The notes below the pieces were generated by a model. The model was not told the origin of the DNA, made no database searches, and saw only the letters and a list, made by a program, of their open reading frames with translations. This document shows positions 11,001 to 24,600 of a DNA stretch of 64,000 bases, one piece after another (the first letter of the stretch is position 1; each line of letters begins with the position of its first letter). This stretch comes from Cryptomeria japonica (lineage: Eukaryota; Streptophyta; Pinopsida; Cupressales; Cupressaceae): positions 48,226,501 to 48,290,500 of the forward strand of contig NC_081414.1 in the NCBI RefSeq assembly GCF_030272615.1, in the 5' to 3' direction. A program made the translations under genes and the position numbers.

Positions 11001-11282
11001 ATACATGTGTGAAGGTTTTAGCATCAACTTATTTGTACATATAACAAAGCTCTAGTACTGTATTCAATTGTGTCCTAGAAGATCATAATTTCATCAATAT
11101 TGTCAATGAAGTGTTCAACTTTGTCCAAGCTAGCAATCATTATCATATTATTATTGAATCCATATCATTGTGAAACAGAGTAAGGCCCACTTTAAGAATT
11201 CTATTTGTCTAGGCCCACTTTAAGAATTCTATTTGTCTTAGAGTCAACAATTCTTCTTATTAATGGGTAATTATAATCTTTC
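8031..11282. other. No gene recognised; AT-rich with a diverged direct repeat
   Basis: No convincing coding frame or TE terminus was found. Two segments, about 8050-8340 and 8475-8765, are diverged direct repeats offset by roughly 430 bp; both contain AAGGAAGCTAGTCTCAAA. A perfect 28-bp tandem duplication lies at 11183-11210 and 11211-11238, just before the Copia gag. CATAT occurs at 8031-8035 and 11161-11165, which might flank an insertion, but the intervening ends lack recognisable termini. Confidence 0.5.
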
Positions 11283-12180
11283 AAAAATTTAATTACAAAG
11301 CATCAAAGTTTGATGGCACAAATTACTCTTATTGGAAGGAAATGATGGAATATCGTTTGGAGTCTCTATGGACTAGAATATGGGATATTATCAAGACTAG
11401 CTATACTGCTCTGACAAATGGTCTTTAGGCTATGGATGAGATCAAGACACATGAGAACAATGCATAGGCAAGAGTTGCAATTATCAATTGTTTGAGTGAT
11501 CCTATATTCTCTAAGGTCATGGGATTGAAGTCTGCTATAAAAATATGAGAGAAGCTTAGTAGTATATATGAAGGTGATTTTAAGACAAAGCAATCTAAAG
11601 CACGAGTTTGAGAATCTAAGTTTGTTTGATGATGAGAACATTGAAAGCTATCTACACCAGGTAAATGAGAATGTGAGTGCAATAGGGGTATTGGTGGAAA
11701 GCTACAAGAAAGTGAAGTTGCGAGAAAAGTAATGTTAACACTACTGAAATGCTACAAACTTAAGAAGTATGCCATTGAAGAAAGTCATGATATGGAAAAA
11801 TACACTTTGGATCAACTCTATGGCTTGCTCTCTGCCTTTGAGATTGTTGAGCTAGATGATTTGCAGAAAGAGAAGAAAAAAGCAAAATTCAAAGCCACCA
11901 AGAAGATTAAAGATGAACCTGAAGCAAGCAATGACATGGATGAGATAGAACAAAAATTTGTGAGAAGACTGAAGAAAGGATCCAAAAAATATAAAGGTAA
12001 GTTAAATATTGCAATTGCGGACGAATTGGTCATTATGCTTCTATATGTACTTATTATGGTAAGAGACCTTATGATGATAGTAAGGGAAAGGACAATTACA
12101 GGTGGAATAATAGAAATAAGAGAATAGATGATAGAGATAGGCTTAAGAAGAATTTATGTTCAATGGAGACTTAGTCATTT
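11283..12180 (+). pseudogene. Copia Gag, degenerate
   Basis: The start region reads KFDGTNYSYWKEMMEYRL, the N-terminal signature of Copia Gag (UBN2 type), followed by ENNA, CLSDPIFSKVMGLKSA and a KLSSIYEGDFK block, with stops between them. The later part (11732-12127) retains LDQLYGLLSAFEI and a basic KKKAKFKATKK stretch. A CCHC-like sequence near 12010-12050 reads CNCGRIGHYASIC, one residue short of C-x2-C, and is out of frame with the preceding ORF. It once packaged the element RNA; this copy cannot. Confidence 0.8.
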
Positions 12181-12309
12181 GAGGATGAAGATGGTGATAA
12201 CTCAAATGAAGAATCACCGTTTTTAGCTATAGAAGAGCAGAATAATGAAAGATGGACGACAATCTAGAAGGTGTGGAGAACAATGATAAATTAGTAAGTG
12301 TGAACACTG

Positions 12310-13400
12310 CACTGCATGCAAAAGTAGAGCCTAAAGCGTGGATAATTGATTTCAGATGTTCAAATCACATGACAAGTGATAAAGGAAAATTTTATTTATT
12401 TTGAGAAGTATGATGGTAGATCTGTAAAGTTTGCAGATGAGGAAGCTACACATATTTGTCGTAAAGGCGCTATTTTCATTAATAGTAAGCATAAGACTGA
12501 CGATGTCTACTATGTTAAGGGTTTGAGACATAATATTTTAATTGTTAGTCAAATGTGCAGCAAGGGTTATAAGCTCATACTTCATGGGTCCAGATGTGAA
12601 ATCAAAAGAGGAAGTTAGGGGAGATTAGTTGCAAAAGGTATAAGAACTAATGGTAATGTCTACTATGTGAAGGATAACAGTGGAAGCAATTATTTGCTAG
12701 CACAGAGCAATGAATGGTGGTTATGGCACAAAAGGATGAGACATATCAATTTTGACAATATGGTGAAAATTAGTTCTACTCATGTTGTGAGAGATTTGCC
12801 AAAGATTATCAAACTTGTTGATACTATGTGCAGGGAATGTCAGTTAGGAAAGAAAACAAAGAGGAGAGTCAAAAACAAGGAGTATTCAAATTCAAAACCC
12901 TTAGAATTGATTCATATAGATCTATGCAGACCTACAAGGATAAGAGGACTAAATGGTTAAATGTAATTTATGCTTATTGATGACTATTCTAGAATGACAT
13001 GGGTTACTTTCTTGAAAGAAAAATCTAAAGCATTAGAAAAGTTTAAAGTATTCAAGTCTATGGTTGAGAATCAAGTAGATGCTAAGATCAAATGTTTGAG
13101 ACTTGATAGAACAAGAGAGTTTACATCAAATGAATTCGATAGATTTTGTGAAGAGCATGACATTAAAAAACATTTTTCTACTCCTAGGACCCCTCAATAG
13201 AATGAAGTTGTTGAAAGAAAGAATAGGACAGTTGTTGAAATGGCTAGAACTATGTTGAAAGATGTTAACTTGTCTAATGTGTATTGGAGAGAAGTTGTGC
13301 ATATTGTTGTTTACATTCTTAACAGGGTACAAATAAGAATGAATCACACAAAGACACCTTATGAATTATGGAATGGAAAACCTCTTACAATCAAGTAACT
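12310..13400 (+). pseudogene. Copia protease and integrase, degenerate
   Basis: The protease active-site block reads WIIDFRCSNHMT, where Copia has D-S-G, so the catalytic triplet is mutated. A frame change follows. The integrase zinc domain (LWHKRMRHINFDNM, then CRECQLGKKTKR) is at 12720-12860. The core keeps the first Asp in LELIHIDLC, the second in KCLRLDRTREF and the Glu in NEVVERKNRT, but stops lie at about 12958 and 13198. In a working element the integrase would insert the cDNA. Confidence 0.82.
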
Positions 13401-13679
13401 TTTGAAAGCAAGTGTTACATAAGGAGAGATGAGGAAGATTTAGCGAAGTTTGATGCAAGATCAGATAAAGGAATATTTTTGGGATACTGTACAAGGAGAA
13501 AGGCATGCTAGGGTTACAAAAAGAGGTTAAATAAGATTGTGGAGAGTGAAAATGTTTGAGTTAGTGAAGAATGGAATTAGAGTGAGACTATACTTGCATT
13601 TGAGACTAAAATAGAAGTTGTCCCTATTGTTGTAGAAGAGAAGGCTGCTTCGGAAATTAAAGAAGAAACAGGTACAAAA

Positions 13680-15337
13680 GAGAAAGAACCTAAACAATCA
13701 CCTAAGACACTAGCAAAGTATGTGCAAAAGAATCATTTAGAGGAGAAAATTATTGAAGACAAGAATAAAGGAGTTCAGATAAGAAGAAGACTTGTAGAAA
13801 CTAGCGAACAAGTAAATTATTGTTTCTTATCTCAGGTGGAGCCAAAGATCTATATGGATGCAAGAAAGGATGAAATTTGGATAAAGGCAATGGAAGAGGG
13901 GCTGAATCAGATACAGAAAATAAGACATTGGAATTGGTACCTAGACCAGTGGATAAGAGTGTGATAGGAACTAAGTGGATGTTCAGGAACAAGCTAAATG
14001 AAGGTAGAAAAGTTATAAGGAACAAGGCAAGGTTGGTGTGTAAAAGTTATTCACAAGTTGAAGGCATAGAATTTGAGGAGACATTTTCTTCAGTAGCAAG
14101 AATGGAGACTATAAGGATGTTTCACGCATTGTAAGGTATATCAGATGGATGTCAAATCAATGTTCTTGAATGGAGAACTTAAAGAAGAAGTATACATTGA
14201 ACAATTGAATGGCTTTGCAGACTCAAGATGGCACTTTATGGACTCAAGAAAGCCCCTAGAGTTTGGTATGCAAGGCTGGATAGATATTTGTTGCAATAGA
14301 ATTTCAGAAAAGTTATTACAGATAACAATTTTTATTTCAAAGTTGAAGGTGATAAATTGTTGATTGTCGTTGTGTATGTTGATGATATCATATTTGGAGA
14401 ACATGGTGATGTATTTATATAGTTTGTTCTAGAAGAGATGTAAAAGGAATATGAGATGTTTATGATAGGTGAGTTGTCAGTTTTCCTTAGTCTTCAAGTT
14501 ACATAATCAAAAAAGGGCATTTTCATTTCTTAGACTAAGTATATCAAGGAGTTGTTGAAGAAGTCCAGGATGGATAATTCCAAACCAGTTGCAACCCCTA
14601 TGGTTTCTGGTTGTAAGTTAAGTAAGGATGATGGATCCAAATATGTTGATTAGAAACAATATAGATATATGGTTGGAGGATTGTTGCATTTGATTGCTTC
14701 AAGACTGGATGTTATACAAGCTGAATGTTTAGTTGCTAGATATAAATCTAATCCTATGCAATCTCATTATCAAGTAGTAAAAAGTATATTTAGATATTTG
14801 AAAGGGACTCGGGATTATGGATTATGGTATAAGAAGGATGATGATTTCACTTTGAAAGGATATACATATGCTAATTGGGTTGGATGTACTGATAACAAGA
14901 GAAGTACAAGTGGTGGTGCATTTTTCTTCTGAGACAATTTGGTCTCTTAGTTAAGTAAGAAACAAGATTTAGTGTCATTGTCTACTATAGAGGTAGAATA
15001 CATTGCAACAACATCTTGCTATACTCAGGTTATGTGGATGAAACAAACTCTTAAAGATATCAAGGTGATGTTTAATGAGATAATTTTTATTATGTGTGAT
15101 AATACAAGTGCAATTAACATTTCAAAGGATTCGGTGATGCATTCAAGGACTAAACACATTTTGATCCGGTATCATTTCTTGAGAGAGAAGGTTGCAAAAA
15201 AGGAAGTTAAATTAAAATATGTACCTACTAAGGAATGTATTGCAGATACTTTTACTAAGGCTTTGGTGAAGGATACCTTTGAGTATCTTCAACATAAGTT
15301 AGGGGCCATTGCCCCTCCCTCAAAAAAGATGCATTAA
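13680..15337 (+). pseudogene. Copia reverse transcriptase and RNase H, degenerate
   Basis: The RT part begins with [20 protein letters not shown] and, after a frameshift, [18 protein letters not shown]. The catalytic Y-V-D-D box is intact at 14375-14386. Further conserved blocks are YRYMVGGLLHLIASR and VKSIFRYLKGTRDYGLWY. RNase H follows with SLSTIEVEYIATTSC, CDNTSAINISKDSV, RTKHILIRYHFLRE and CIADTFTKAL, ending in a natural-looking stop at 15337. Several in-frame stops and at least three frameshifts make the polyprotein unreadable. Confidence 0.85.
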
Positions 15338-15612
15338 GATGGTCCATCTGTTTAGGGGGAGAATTAAGTTCATCTTTTGTCTCCTGGATTGATGTGGTTG
15401 TTGCTCTCAAGGGGAGTAGTGTGGTGTGTTGATTGCAAATGGGGTGTTGCAGTAATCAAAAAGGGGGAGAGAGTTTTTAGTAAAGTAATTGTTGTAGTGT
15501 GCCCTTTGTCCTTGATGTAGAAGGGGGAGAGAGATACAGTTGGTAAAGAGAGATATAAAGTGTTGTTTGTAGTTGGTGGTATAAGTGTTGCATCAATGAC
15601 AAACAGGGCGAA

Positions 15613-17197
15613 TGTTGGAAACTTGAGATGTTGAGTTGTGTTGTCATTGATGTCACTATGTGTAGTAGATGGTCCAAAAGTGAGTGTTTTGATGTTGTTG
15701 TGTGGTTTGGTGGTGATGTTGAAGTGTTTCCAGAAGGTCGGTATAGTGAAAGTTTCAATATGCAGGAAACAATATTTATGTGCAAGAAAGAGTATTTAAT
15801 GTCCCATTGGAAGAATGCTTTGCATTCCTCTGGATTGTGAATACTATGGATTTGTAGTTTTGGATATAATGTTTACGATCTGTGTATATTGCACTATTAG
15901 GTTTTCAAGTTCATTGTTGCTCAAATGATAGAGTTGGTTGTTGTTTTTGATAGTGGGTTGTCTATCAAAATTGTCTCGAAGAATGCTTGGCAGTTCTCTA
16001 ATGTGTGGATTCAAGTGTTGTAGCTTGGAGGGCATGTTCATTTGGTTTGTGCAGTGTTCCAATTCATTTTTTGGTATTGGTTTGATCAACATGAGAAGTT
16101 ATGTTGCTATGTATTCAATGCTATTAGCTCGCTTGGTTTTTAGTTGATTGAGATGGTGCATCTTATTTAGATCATGCTCTTTTGGTCTGAATATTCTTTG
16201 GAGGTTAAGTTAGGATATTGTCATGGGTCTCACTATGGTGTGTGTAGATCCACATTGTGTATTTTGCATTAGAGGATGTTTTTAGGTCGACAGGTTAACA
16301 TGCTTTATTATTTATCTACACATTTCATTTGATGCCAACTTTGGAGGATGTGTTAAGTGTGTGTAGTTCATTGGAAGTGTTTTAGAGAATGAGTTGTGAT
16401 GTGTTTAGGTTCACTCTATCTCTTGGAGTGAACCACATTTGGTATTAATGGTTCAGATAGCCTAATTTATGTAATATTGTATATTTTGTTTGTGGAAAAC
16501 CTAGTTGAAGATTTTAATGAATGACCTTTTATATATAGACGTGCGGATATATGAATTGACGTATGGAATGTGTCTGAATTGATGTGAAGTGGATGTGAAT
16601 GATAGGCAAGCAAATTTAGTGAAAAAAATAGTTCGTGAAGAGCTTTGATGATGATATCTCCAATGTGACAGTGTTTTTTGATAGTGGTTGATGTCAAATG
16701 TGTTTGCTATGATATTCGTCACTTGACATTGTGGTTCAAGCACAATTTCATGATCATGATATCTTATTCTTTTCAATTCATCTAATCCTTGTACCTGTCG
16801 AAAGACAATGTGTTCCTTTTGGCAGTTTGTGCAGTCATTTGTATCTTACCCTGAGATAGCAAGTCTCAACATTGCAAATCCTTTGCATTTTGGCCTAAGG
16901 TTGTGCAACTTAGTCTATCTTGCAAGTCCAATCGGGTGCAGTGAGCTCCTTGGCCTTGAGCTAAAACATTGTAATCAGTTATTCTTATTGCGAGTGTGAT
17001 TCTCACCGTGGTTTTTCCCTGTTTAGGGTTCTCCGTGTAAATCTAGTGTTCATGTGTTTATTGTGCTTTGTGCTTTCATGTTTCATAATTGCAGTAATTA
17101 GTTAATTGTGGTTTGAAGTTTAAAAGATAAGAAGAAAAGTATTTTAGGTCCAAAGTAATTCACTCCCCCCCCTCTTAGTCGTATGGTGTTTTCAACA
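15613..17197 (+). repeat. 3' LTR of the Copia element
   Basis: It begins TGTTGGAAAC and ends GTTTTCAACA, giving a short terminal inverted repeat, and is 1585 bp long. It starts 275 bp after the pol stop. The last 700 bp align with 4598-5120 plus 7902-8030. Purine-rich AAGGGGGAGAGAG stretches at about 15460 and 15520 precede it. Confidence 0.8.
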
Positions 17198-18585
17198 GAT
17201 CCAATGTGCTACCAAAGGACATGTCATGTTAAAAAGTTAACCCAACTATCAAAAAAATAAAAATTGTTTCTTATACTACACAATACGCATACCTATATGG
17301 ATGAAAAATCTGTATGATTTCTAAAATCCACAAAATACAGCGGATTTCTAGGAAATTTTCAGCAGTTAAATCTTCATGATCTGCTGTAAAAACACAAAAA
17401 ATCACTACATTTTGCAAATCTGAAATGTATGAAGATTAGCCACAGGTTACCTATACTAGAAAATGCACCGGCATCCAAATCCACTAAACCTTTTTAACGT
17501 TGCTTGTGGGTGTCCTTTCTCTTGTTTTTGGCATATATGTTTTATTGTGCGGTTCAATGATTTCCGATTCCAGAAATCAAATATTTTTAATTGTAATTAA
17601 TTAGTTCATATTTAACAAAGATATATCTCTTTTTCCAAATATTTTGTTTTTCTTCGGGCATTCTCTCACGAAGTCTTGGTGTATCATCTTGTTGATGTTG
17701 GAGCAATTAGCTTCATCAGTTCTGATTAATGTGATTATGAGAAAGGTATCGTTGTGGATGAATTGGTTAACATTACCATTAACGTATGGATAAAGAGATA
17801 AAAAAGGTTGCCGCCTATTTGTTTTTTGGTGAGAAACATGGCCTACAGGACCATCGTCTTGACAACATCCAGTTATCAACAAATCTACGTTGGTACTAAT
17901 AATCATTCACATAAACGAGGAAACGATTGCTTCTGCCAACAGCATACCATATTTATTATTTTCCCCGTTGAAATTAAGAGTATTTCCAACATATTATATT
18001 CACAGAAACAAAAGATGGTGATTGAGAAGAGCACCATAAGAGAGGAAGAATTCAGGAAAAAAGTTAACGTTAATACGAGGATGGACAATTTATAGATAAT
18101 CAGCCTTACCATCTTTGACTTTTACAATTCAATCTTCTTTCTATTCAAAATAATGATGATAAGAGATTAAGATTCCCGTTTCTTTTACATTTTAAATGTG
18201 TGTTTTCTGCATCAACTGTTTTTGAGGGACTAATCTAAGAACTCTAGCATAAAGTAATCTAAGAACTCTAGCATAAAGCCCTTGTGCAGAGACATTATAA
18301 ATGCGCGTCTTCTCACTGTAAATGCTCGTTTGTTTCCAAAATTGCAGAGGCCCAGAAAAAGATAACGATTTGGTCTGAAATTTGAGACCACGTTGCCAGA
18401 AAAATTGTACAGCTCTAGTATTTTCACACATTCAACAGTAGGAGCCTGAATCACGTTCGACATGTTAATTGTAGGATCCACAAGTGAACAAAACAATCTG
18501 AAATCAATTTGCTGTCCACAAACCACTATAACATGTCGATGTAGATAGAGTGGAACAGAGATTGCGAAAAGCAAAGTACTATGAA
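17198..18585. other. QTRT1 3' flank; no other gene seen
   Basis: This lies between the Copia LTR and the QTRT1 stop codon. It probably contains the QTRT1 3' UTR and polyadenylation region. A minus-strand AATAAA lies at about 17952-17957, but I cannot tell whether it is used. A 24-bp tandem duplication (TAATCTAAGAACTCTAGCAT...) occurs at about 18230-18278. Confidence 0.5.
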
Positions 18586-18690
18586 TTAGCTGCCTTCAGA
18601 ACACATAAATGGTGCACAGCACATTGAAATATCTATGCCTGCAACCTCCATAGCATTACAGACCCACTCTGGAACATCGCCTCTTGGAAA
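18586..18690 (-). CDS. QTRT1: QTRT1 terminal exon
   Basis: This 105-bp exon encodes [20 protein letters not shown] to a TAA stop at 18586-18588. The last dozen residues are Cys-rich. Confidence 0.92.
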   Translation of the reverse strand, partial: FPRGDVPEWVCNAMEVAGIDISMCCAPFMCSEGS

Positions 18691-21600
18691 CTGCAAAACA
18701 TATTTTCAAAGATCGTTTTACGGCAAAGATTAACTAAATGAATTTGTAGTGAGTGATGATGACAGCCTCATGAAAATACGAAGCCCACTAATTTTATATC
18801 TAAAACTAATGCATTCTACAAAACTCACAAAATCAAATAGTAAAGCCCATTCTAATATCGGGAAAGTACAAGCCTGGTAACATAGATGATGCAATAGATA
18901 CAAAATAGCTTTTCCTTGTAAAATATTAACTGTGATGCAGGCAATTTGGGGTCAGCAAATTGTATGGATTAGATGCACATGAAATCGCATATATTGCAAT
19001 CATCCTATTTGGCATATTTCTAAAAGTGTAGCCACGTGTAATTTGTAGAAAAAACCATAACAATCCAATTGAAATGCTGGATCTATGCTGTGTACCTGGG
19101 TCTGGAGAAATCCTTGTACAAATCTACAAAAATAAATTGAATTCAACATAAGTTATAGAATTCTACAAGCAGTCTTGTATCAGATAATTAAAAGTAATTT
19201 GGCATCATTCAATCATGCATTATAGTAACACATCCCTGCATAATTCCAGACAGGTCGAACAAGTTTAGGAAAAACAATTTCATGAATTGGAATTTTTTTA
19301 GCACGGGGAACGACTAAGAGAACAGACATACTCAGGAAAACAGCCTCCGAGAATAGAGGAATGCAGGTCCTTGCTAAGCTGCAAACTCCAAACATGGATC
19401 ACACTTTAGCTCACACCTTAGTTTAACGTTGTACCAAGCTGAATAACTAAAAAATTATAAAGAAATCTCACCTTCATCATGTAAGCCAAATTGTGATATG
19501 AAAGCAATTGAGAGCCCATTGCATCCTTAGTTACAATGCTATGAATATACGCCCTTGAATAACGTTTGCAAACCTGCGTAACACAGCCTATATTTTATGG
19601 AATGGAGGAAGAAATAAAATGCAAATATAAGTTATGCCAACCTCAGTTTCCACAACAAATTCTCTCCACCTTGCACCAAACTTACCATGCAAGAACATGT
19701 GGGGTCTATAGGTCGGCAGTCAGATGCCATTGCTGCATGTTTCAACTTAAGAACCCCCTACAAACAGTAACAGTAGTAAATGCTTATTTCTAGAAAGTTC
19801 CAGATAAGTTCACGAGAGATGAAACGCCCTTTGACTTAAGAATTACAGAAATAAGTAGATTTTTGTTTAACTTTGTCAAATTCAGCCACCATTTTGTTAA
19901 ATATCAAGCCATATTGTCTAGCAAGTTAAATGTAATTTTATAAGCCAAATTTCGTTCCATATTATGATCAATAATATATTACAACTCATTAAGTGCTTGG
20001 ACGTCAGCTGAATCTTGGAAAATATGGTCTGATTAGCACATCATTCTGGAGAAAAACAGCAACATGAAAAATGATGCAGTACTTTGACAGTTGTCCATAT
20101 GGTAATGCAATTGAATATTGAAGCAGTTTCTTTTCTTTTTTCTTAAATTCCAGATATGAGATTTTATTAAAGCATATTGAAGTAAATTCCTCTTTTCCTG
20201 GGAAAAATTAAGACATTCTAATAATTGGTCTGCCTCAAAACTATTAGACTTAGCCAGAGACCAGACTTGCCATCAATCTTTTTGTCACTACATGACTAAT
20301 GAATTCTTCCGCTTGATTGTCCGGCAGCATGTTTTGCAAATGCCATAGGCTATCTTTGGTTTTGTGGACGTTGAAAGTATTATATTATATTCTATTCTAA
20401 TCAATTTATAATGTACATGAAAGGCATCTGAGAGAACTATTCAGACCTTGTGCTTAGAAGTTGATTGTACCAATTTACTTGAATACAAAAACAATAAACC
20501 ACCATATTAAATTAGCAGTTTGTCTGTTCACAAATATACTACCCAGACATATTTTACTTTCATTACATCAGTATTTATTAGGGGTTAAATGATTTACATT
20601 GATCTAAATCCCAAAGGGTCTAGGGGCAATCCTATCTTAATGAAATGTAGAATTTAGAATATGCAAAGGAAAATACGAACACAATTAACCAATACAGATT
20701 CAAATGTATGGAAGAATCCTAGCAATAATGTACTACTTATAAACAAGACAAATGAATTGGTTTCAATGGCTGTTACAGATAGCAATGCTGATAATCAGAG
20801 TCCTCGTGAACAGAGAGGGTTAAACCATAAGATTGGTTCACCTAGACTATTCTCTATCCATCCTTCTCCACGAAGGATCAAATATATGTGGCAACAAAAT
20901 TGTTCACATTCCATAATCAGCATCACTTGACCTTCCGACTATCAACAATTCGGTTTCTGTCATTTGGTGTTCATTTTTGGGGCTTGCATTTGAAACATGT
21001 GCAATTGCCATGTAGGCAATGATATCATGTGTTGGTGTTAACAAATATGAGACTAATTGTTTTACTTAGTCAGTATTTCTTAAGATGGTAAGAAAACAGT
21101 GAACAGCATTTATATGACTGGTATGTGATATAAACGAAATCATGCTCAGTGGTATGTGATGCTGCAAGAGGTTGTAAGGTAGCACAGAGTGCTAAAGGAA
21201 CCTACATGTTGGCATCGCACACTAGCACAACGGACTGTAATCATCTACACATTGCCCTTTGATCATTTGCCCTTTCCAGAGAGGCGATGACCCTATCACA
21301 TCTTTGGTGAAATATATAAAACTAAGCACAAAATTGTTGAAGATGGTACCATTTTGCTTGATTTGCATACTGTCCCATCTCAACCAGCTTGGACTAGTGG
21401 TGAGTGCCTTGGCAATGTGGTTAGTGGTTTCTGAAAAATAACTGAATGGATATATTTTACGAATATACAATGTATATAAAGAAGTTTACAAGATGGTGTT
21501 CTAAAAAGAATGAACCATTAAACTAAAGCTTCAACAAGAAGCTAAAAAGCTAAAAAGCTAACTATGCGTTCTAATAAAAGAAATAATAGTTGAACTTAAA

Positions 21601-24600
21601 ACACTAAATGAACTAAAAAGCTAACTAAGTTGACAACTAAGATGACCATTATAAAATAGATTTAATTATTATTTTAATACCCTCCCTAATGGTCATCGTA
21701 CTCAATACCCTATCGAAGAAATTGCAAAGAACACTCTACTGCTACGAAGACCCTCCTAGGATCTACAGAATGTTAATGACCAAGAGTACCAAAAGCTGTC
21801 CAACCTGATGTAATCCTCAGAAGCTGGAAACCACAATTTTGAGGAAAAATCGGCAAACCCTCCAGTGAGTAACAAACACGATTTTGACAAAAACAACAAA
21901 ATATTTTGCAGAAGAGTACTGAGCAATGTTTGCTCCAGCAACTCCAAAACAGACTACAAGATACCACGGTTGCAGATGTTCACCCCAACAAATCTAGGTG
22001 CGACCCAAAACAGACTGCAACAAATCACGATTTTTGTGAAAAAAACCGTCAAACCCTGGAAACTGGATTTACAAATTATCATTTTTGTGGAAAAGAAACA
22101 ATAAAACATAGATAACTGAAATCCCATGCGAACATCACGAATTACAAATAATAATTTTTAAGGAAAAATTATAAACCCTACAAGCAATTTCTGAGGAAAA
22201 AATCATGAAAACCCTAAGACAATTTTTCAAGAAAAAAATGTGAAAACCCTCCACTGATTTTTTTTGGCAAAAAAAATAGAAAACCTAGAAAAATAATTTG
22301 TGGAAAAAATTAATAAAATCCACAAAATGATTTTTTTAGGAGAAAAATTATAAAACCCACCAAACGTGCCCATGATTTTTTTAGGAAAAAATCAATAAAA
22401 CCCAAAAATAATTTTTTTTAAAGGGACAAATCATAAAACCCGAAAATAATTTTTTTTAAAGGGACAAATTATAAAACCCGAAAATAATTTTTTTTAAAGG
22501 GACAAATTATAAAACTCGAAAATATTTTCTTTTTTTGAAGGCACAAAAAATATTAAAAACCCAAAAATAATTTTTTTTAAGGGACAAAAATTAAAAACCC
22601 GACAGTTTTCGCAGAGGTCAAGCCCACAAAAACACAGATCCACAAATCGCGTCTTCACCAAATGCCCAAAGAAAACACAGGAGAAAATCACGATGTTGTA
22701 TGAAGCAAAGTCGTCGCTGTGGAAGGTCGCATGCAGAAAAAAAGCCCAATGAAACCCTAGTCGTAGGGAAAAGGAAAACTATCGTAGAAGACCACGAAAT
22801 CTGTCGTCACATGTAGAGAAAAAAAAACTTACGCTGCAAAACAGATATCACCGCACACAAAATATTTCCCACCACCGCACAAAAACACAGACCTGAAAAA
22901 TAAATTACCACCTCCCAAACACTTGTTGCCCACAAAATGCGAAAGTCACACGTGGTGACAAAAACATGAACTCTTGTTCAGAAACTTGGAGAGAAAAAAA
23001 AACGCGGCCCCGACAAGCCCAGAAAACCGACGCCCAAAAAATTTGCAGGCAAAAACTTTTGCCAGAAAAAATGATAGTCACGGCTCCAATAAAAACTTTG
23101 CTCCCTTCTCGAGAAAAAATAGACCATCCTAGTGATGGATCACGGAGTGTGATTCGAAACGTTGATGTAAAAATTCACACGCAATCTAATCCAGAAACAA
23201 CAAATTATTAAAAAATAGATCGTCTGATCTGGAAACAAACCCTAGTGATTCAAAAGAAAAAAACTCGAATTTTTTCATAAAAAAAAATCGAACAAAAAAT
23301 TTCGGAAAATCATTTCCAAGTACAGAGCCTACAAATTTTTTTATTTTTCGCCAAACTCTAAAAAAAAACATCGACTTGCTCTGATACCATGAAAAATAAT
23401 TGAATGAATATATTTATGAATATACAACGTATATAAAGAAGTTTACAAGACAGTGTTCTAAAAAGAACGAATCGTTAAATTGAAGCTTCAACACAAAGCT
23501 AAAAAGCTAAAATGCTAAACGCTTAAAAAAGCTAAAAAACTAAAAATTAAAAAGCCAACTATGCGTTCTAATAAAAGAAGCAATAGTTGAACTTAGAACA
23601 CTAAACAAACTAAAAAGCTAAGTCGACAACTAAGATGCCCATTATAGAATAGATATAATTATTATTTTAATAGTTTCATCTTGAATAATTGTGTGTTAAT
23701 GTTTTAACTTGTCTTTTATAAGACAACACAAAAATAACCATATGAGACAAAACCTATCTTCAAATCAGAAGGGAAGCTCCCTTGTAACTAAAACTAGCCA
23801 TATACACTAGATTATGGACAAAATCTACAAGTACTCAAACTACGCACAATAATTAATTGTCTAGGGGGTTTCAATGCATATTGAAATAAACTAAATCAAA
23901 GCTGCCATAACATTTTGGCCTTAGATGAAAGCACAAAAATGAACTCAGCTCTTCTCACAAATGAGATATTATATTTTTATTTTATACTCTAAACTGCATG
24001 AATCAACAATTAATTAAAACAGGAAAGTAACTTACACCAGCTAATAGTAGAAACCAGCAAGTCAATACAAACAAAAGTTTATAGAATAAAGCTAACTTCA
24101 CACAAAAATAACACTAGATTTCAGAAATTGAATAACTAGAGCTGCATACTAAGCTACAACTTAGATGAACACTGATGCCAATACAAAGTTTGACAACATA
24201 CAAAGCTCGTCATGTACTTGGCAAACTTGCCAAAACTTGAAGTGAGGCACCTAAAATAAGCCCTGTACACTCAGCTGGAAGTCTCAACGAGTTTTTGTGA
24301 CTCACCAAAACTCAAGGTCAAATATGTGTATAAAATCCCCTAATTTTTTCTTTTTAAAAATTATTTTCTTTACCTTGAAAAGTAAGAAAAACACATAATT
24401 AGAGCCTAATTACCAAAGTTACCCCGAGTTTTTAGGACGGGGATGGCAGGGGGCTGTCAAAAGCTCTAGTTTTGGGATATATTAGAGAACAAGAGGAAGC
24501 TGATAGAAGTAGTAAAGCAAAGATTGATCATCCTCTTGTCCATCTAAGCTCGACGTCTAAAAGGCCTTCTAGTAGCATTGGCTCCACAAGACCAGTTGGT

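Larger units (their letters stand above)
11283..17197 (+). mobile_element. Decayed Copia element with 3' LTR
   Basis: Domains occur in Copia order on the plus strand: Gag, zinc knuckle, protease, integrase, reverse transcriptase and RNase H, followed by a 1585-bp LTR. Frameshifts and in-frame stops occur throughout, so it is inactive. The 5' LTR is not directly upstream; the diverged LTR ending at 8030 may be it, with about 3.1 kb intervening. The right flank after 17197 is GATCC, but the left duplication is not available. Confidence 0.85.
21432..23672 (-). mobile_element. TRIM-like LTR element with TA...CA ends
   Basis: It is flanked by a perfect 5-bp target duplication GTTTC (21427-21431 and 23673-23677). 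LTRs are at 21432-21679 and 23390-23672. On the minus strand the 5' LTR starts TATTAAAA and ends TTTTTCA, followed directly by TGGTATCAGAGC (PBS). The polypurine tract is ATTAGGGAGGG next to the 3' LTR. The 1.7-kb interior has no coding frame and is rich in poly-A/T tandem repeats. It must rely on proteins of an autonomous Copia element. The TA start instead of TG is atypical. Confidence 0.88.

Noticed and set aside
21180-21430. Gene-like plus-strand sequence before the TRIM element
   Set aside because: It reads like coding sequence in pieces, but stops interrupt it and no domain could be named.
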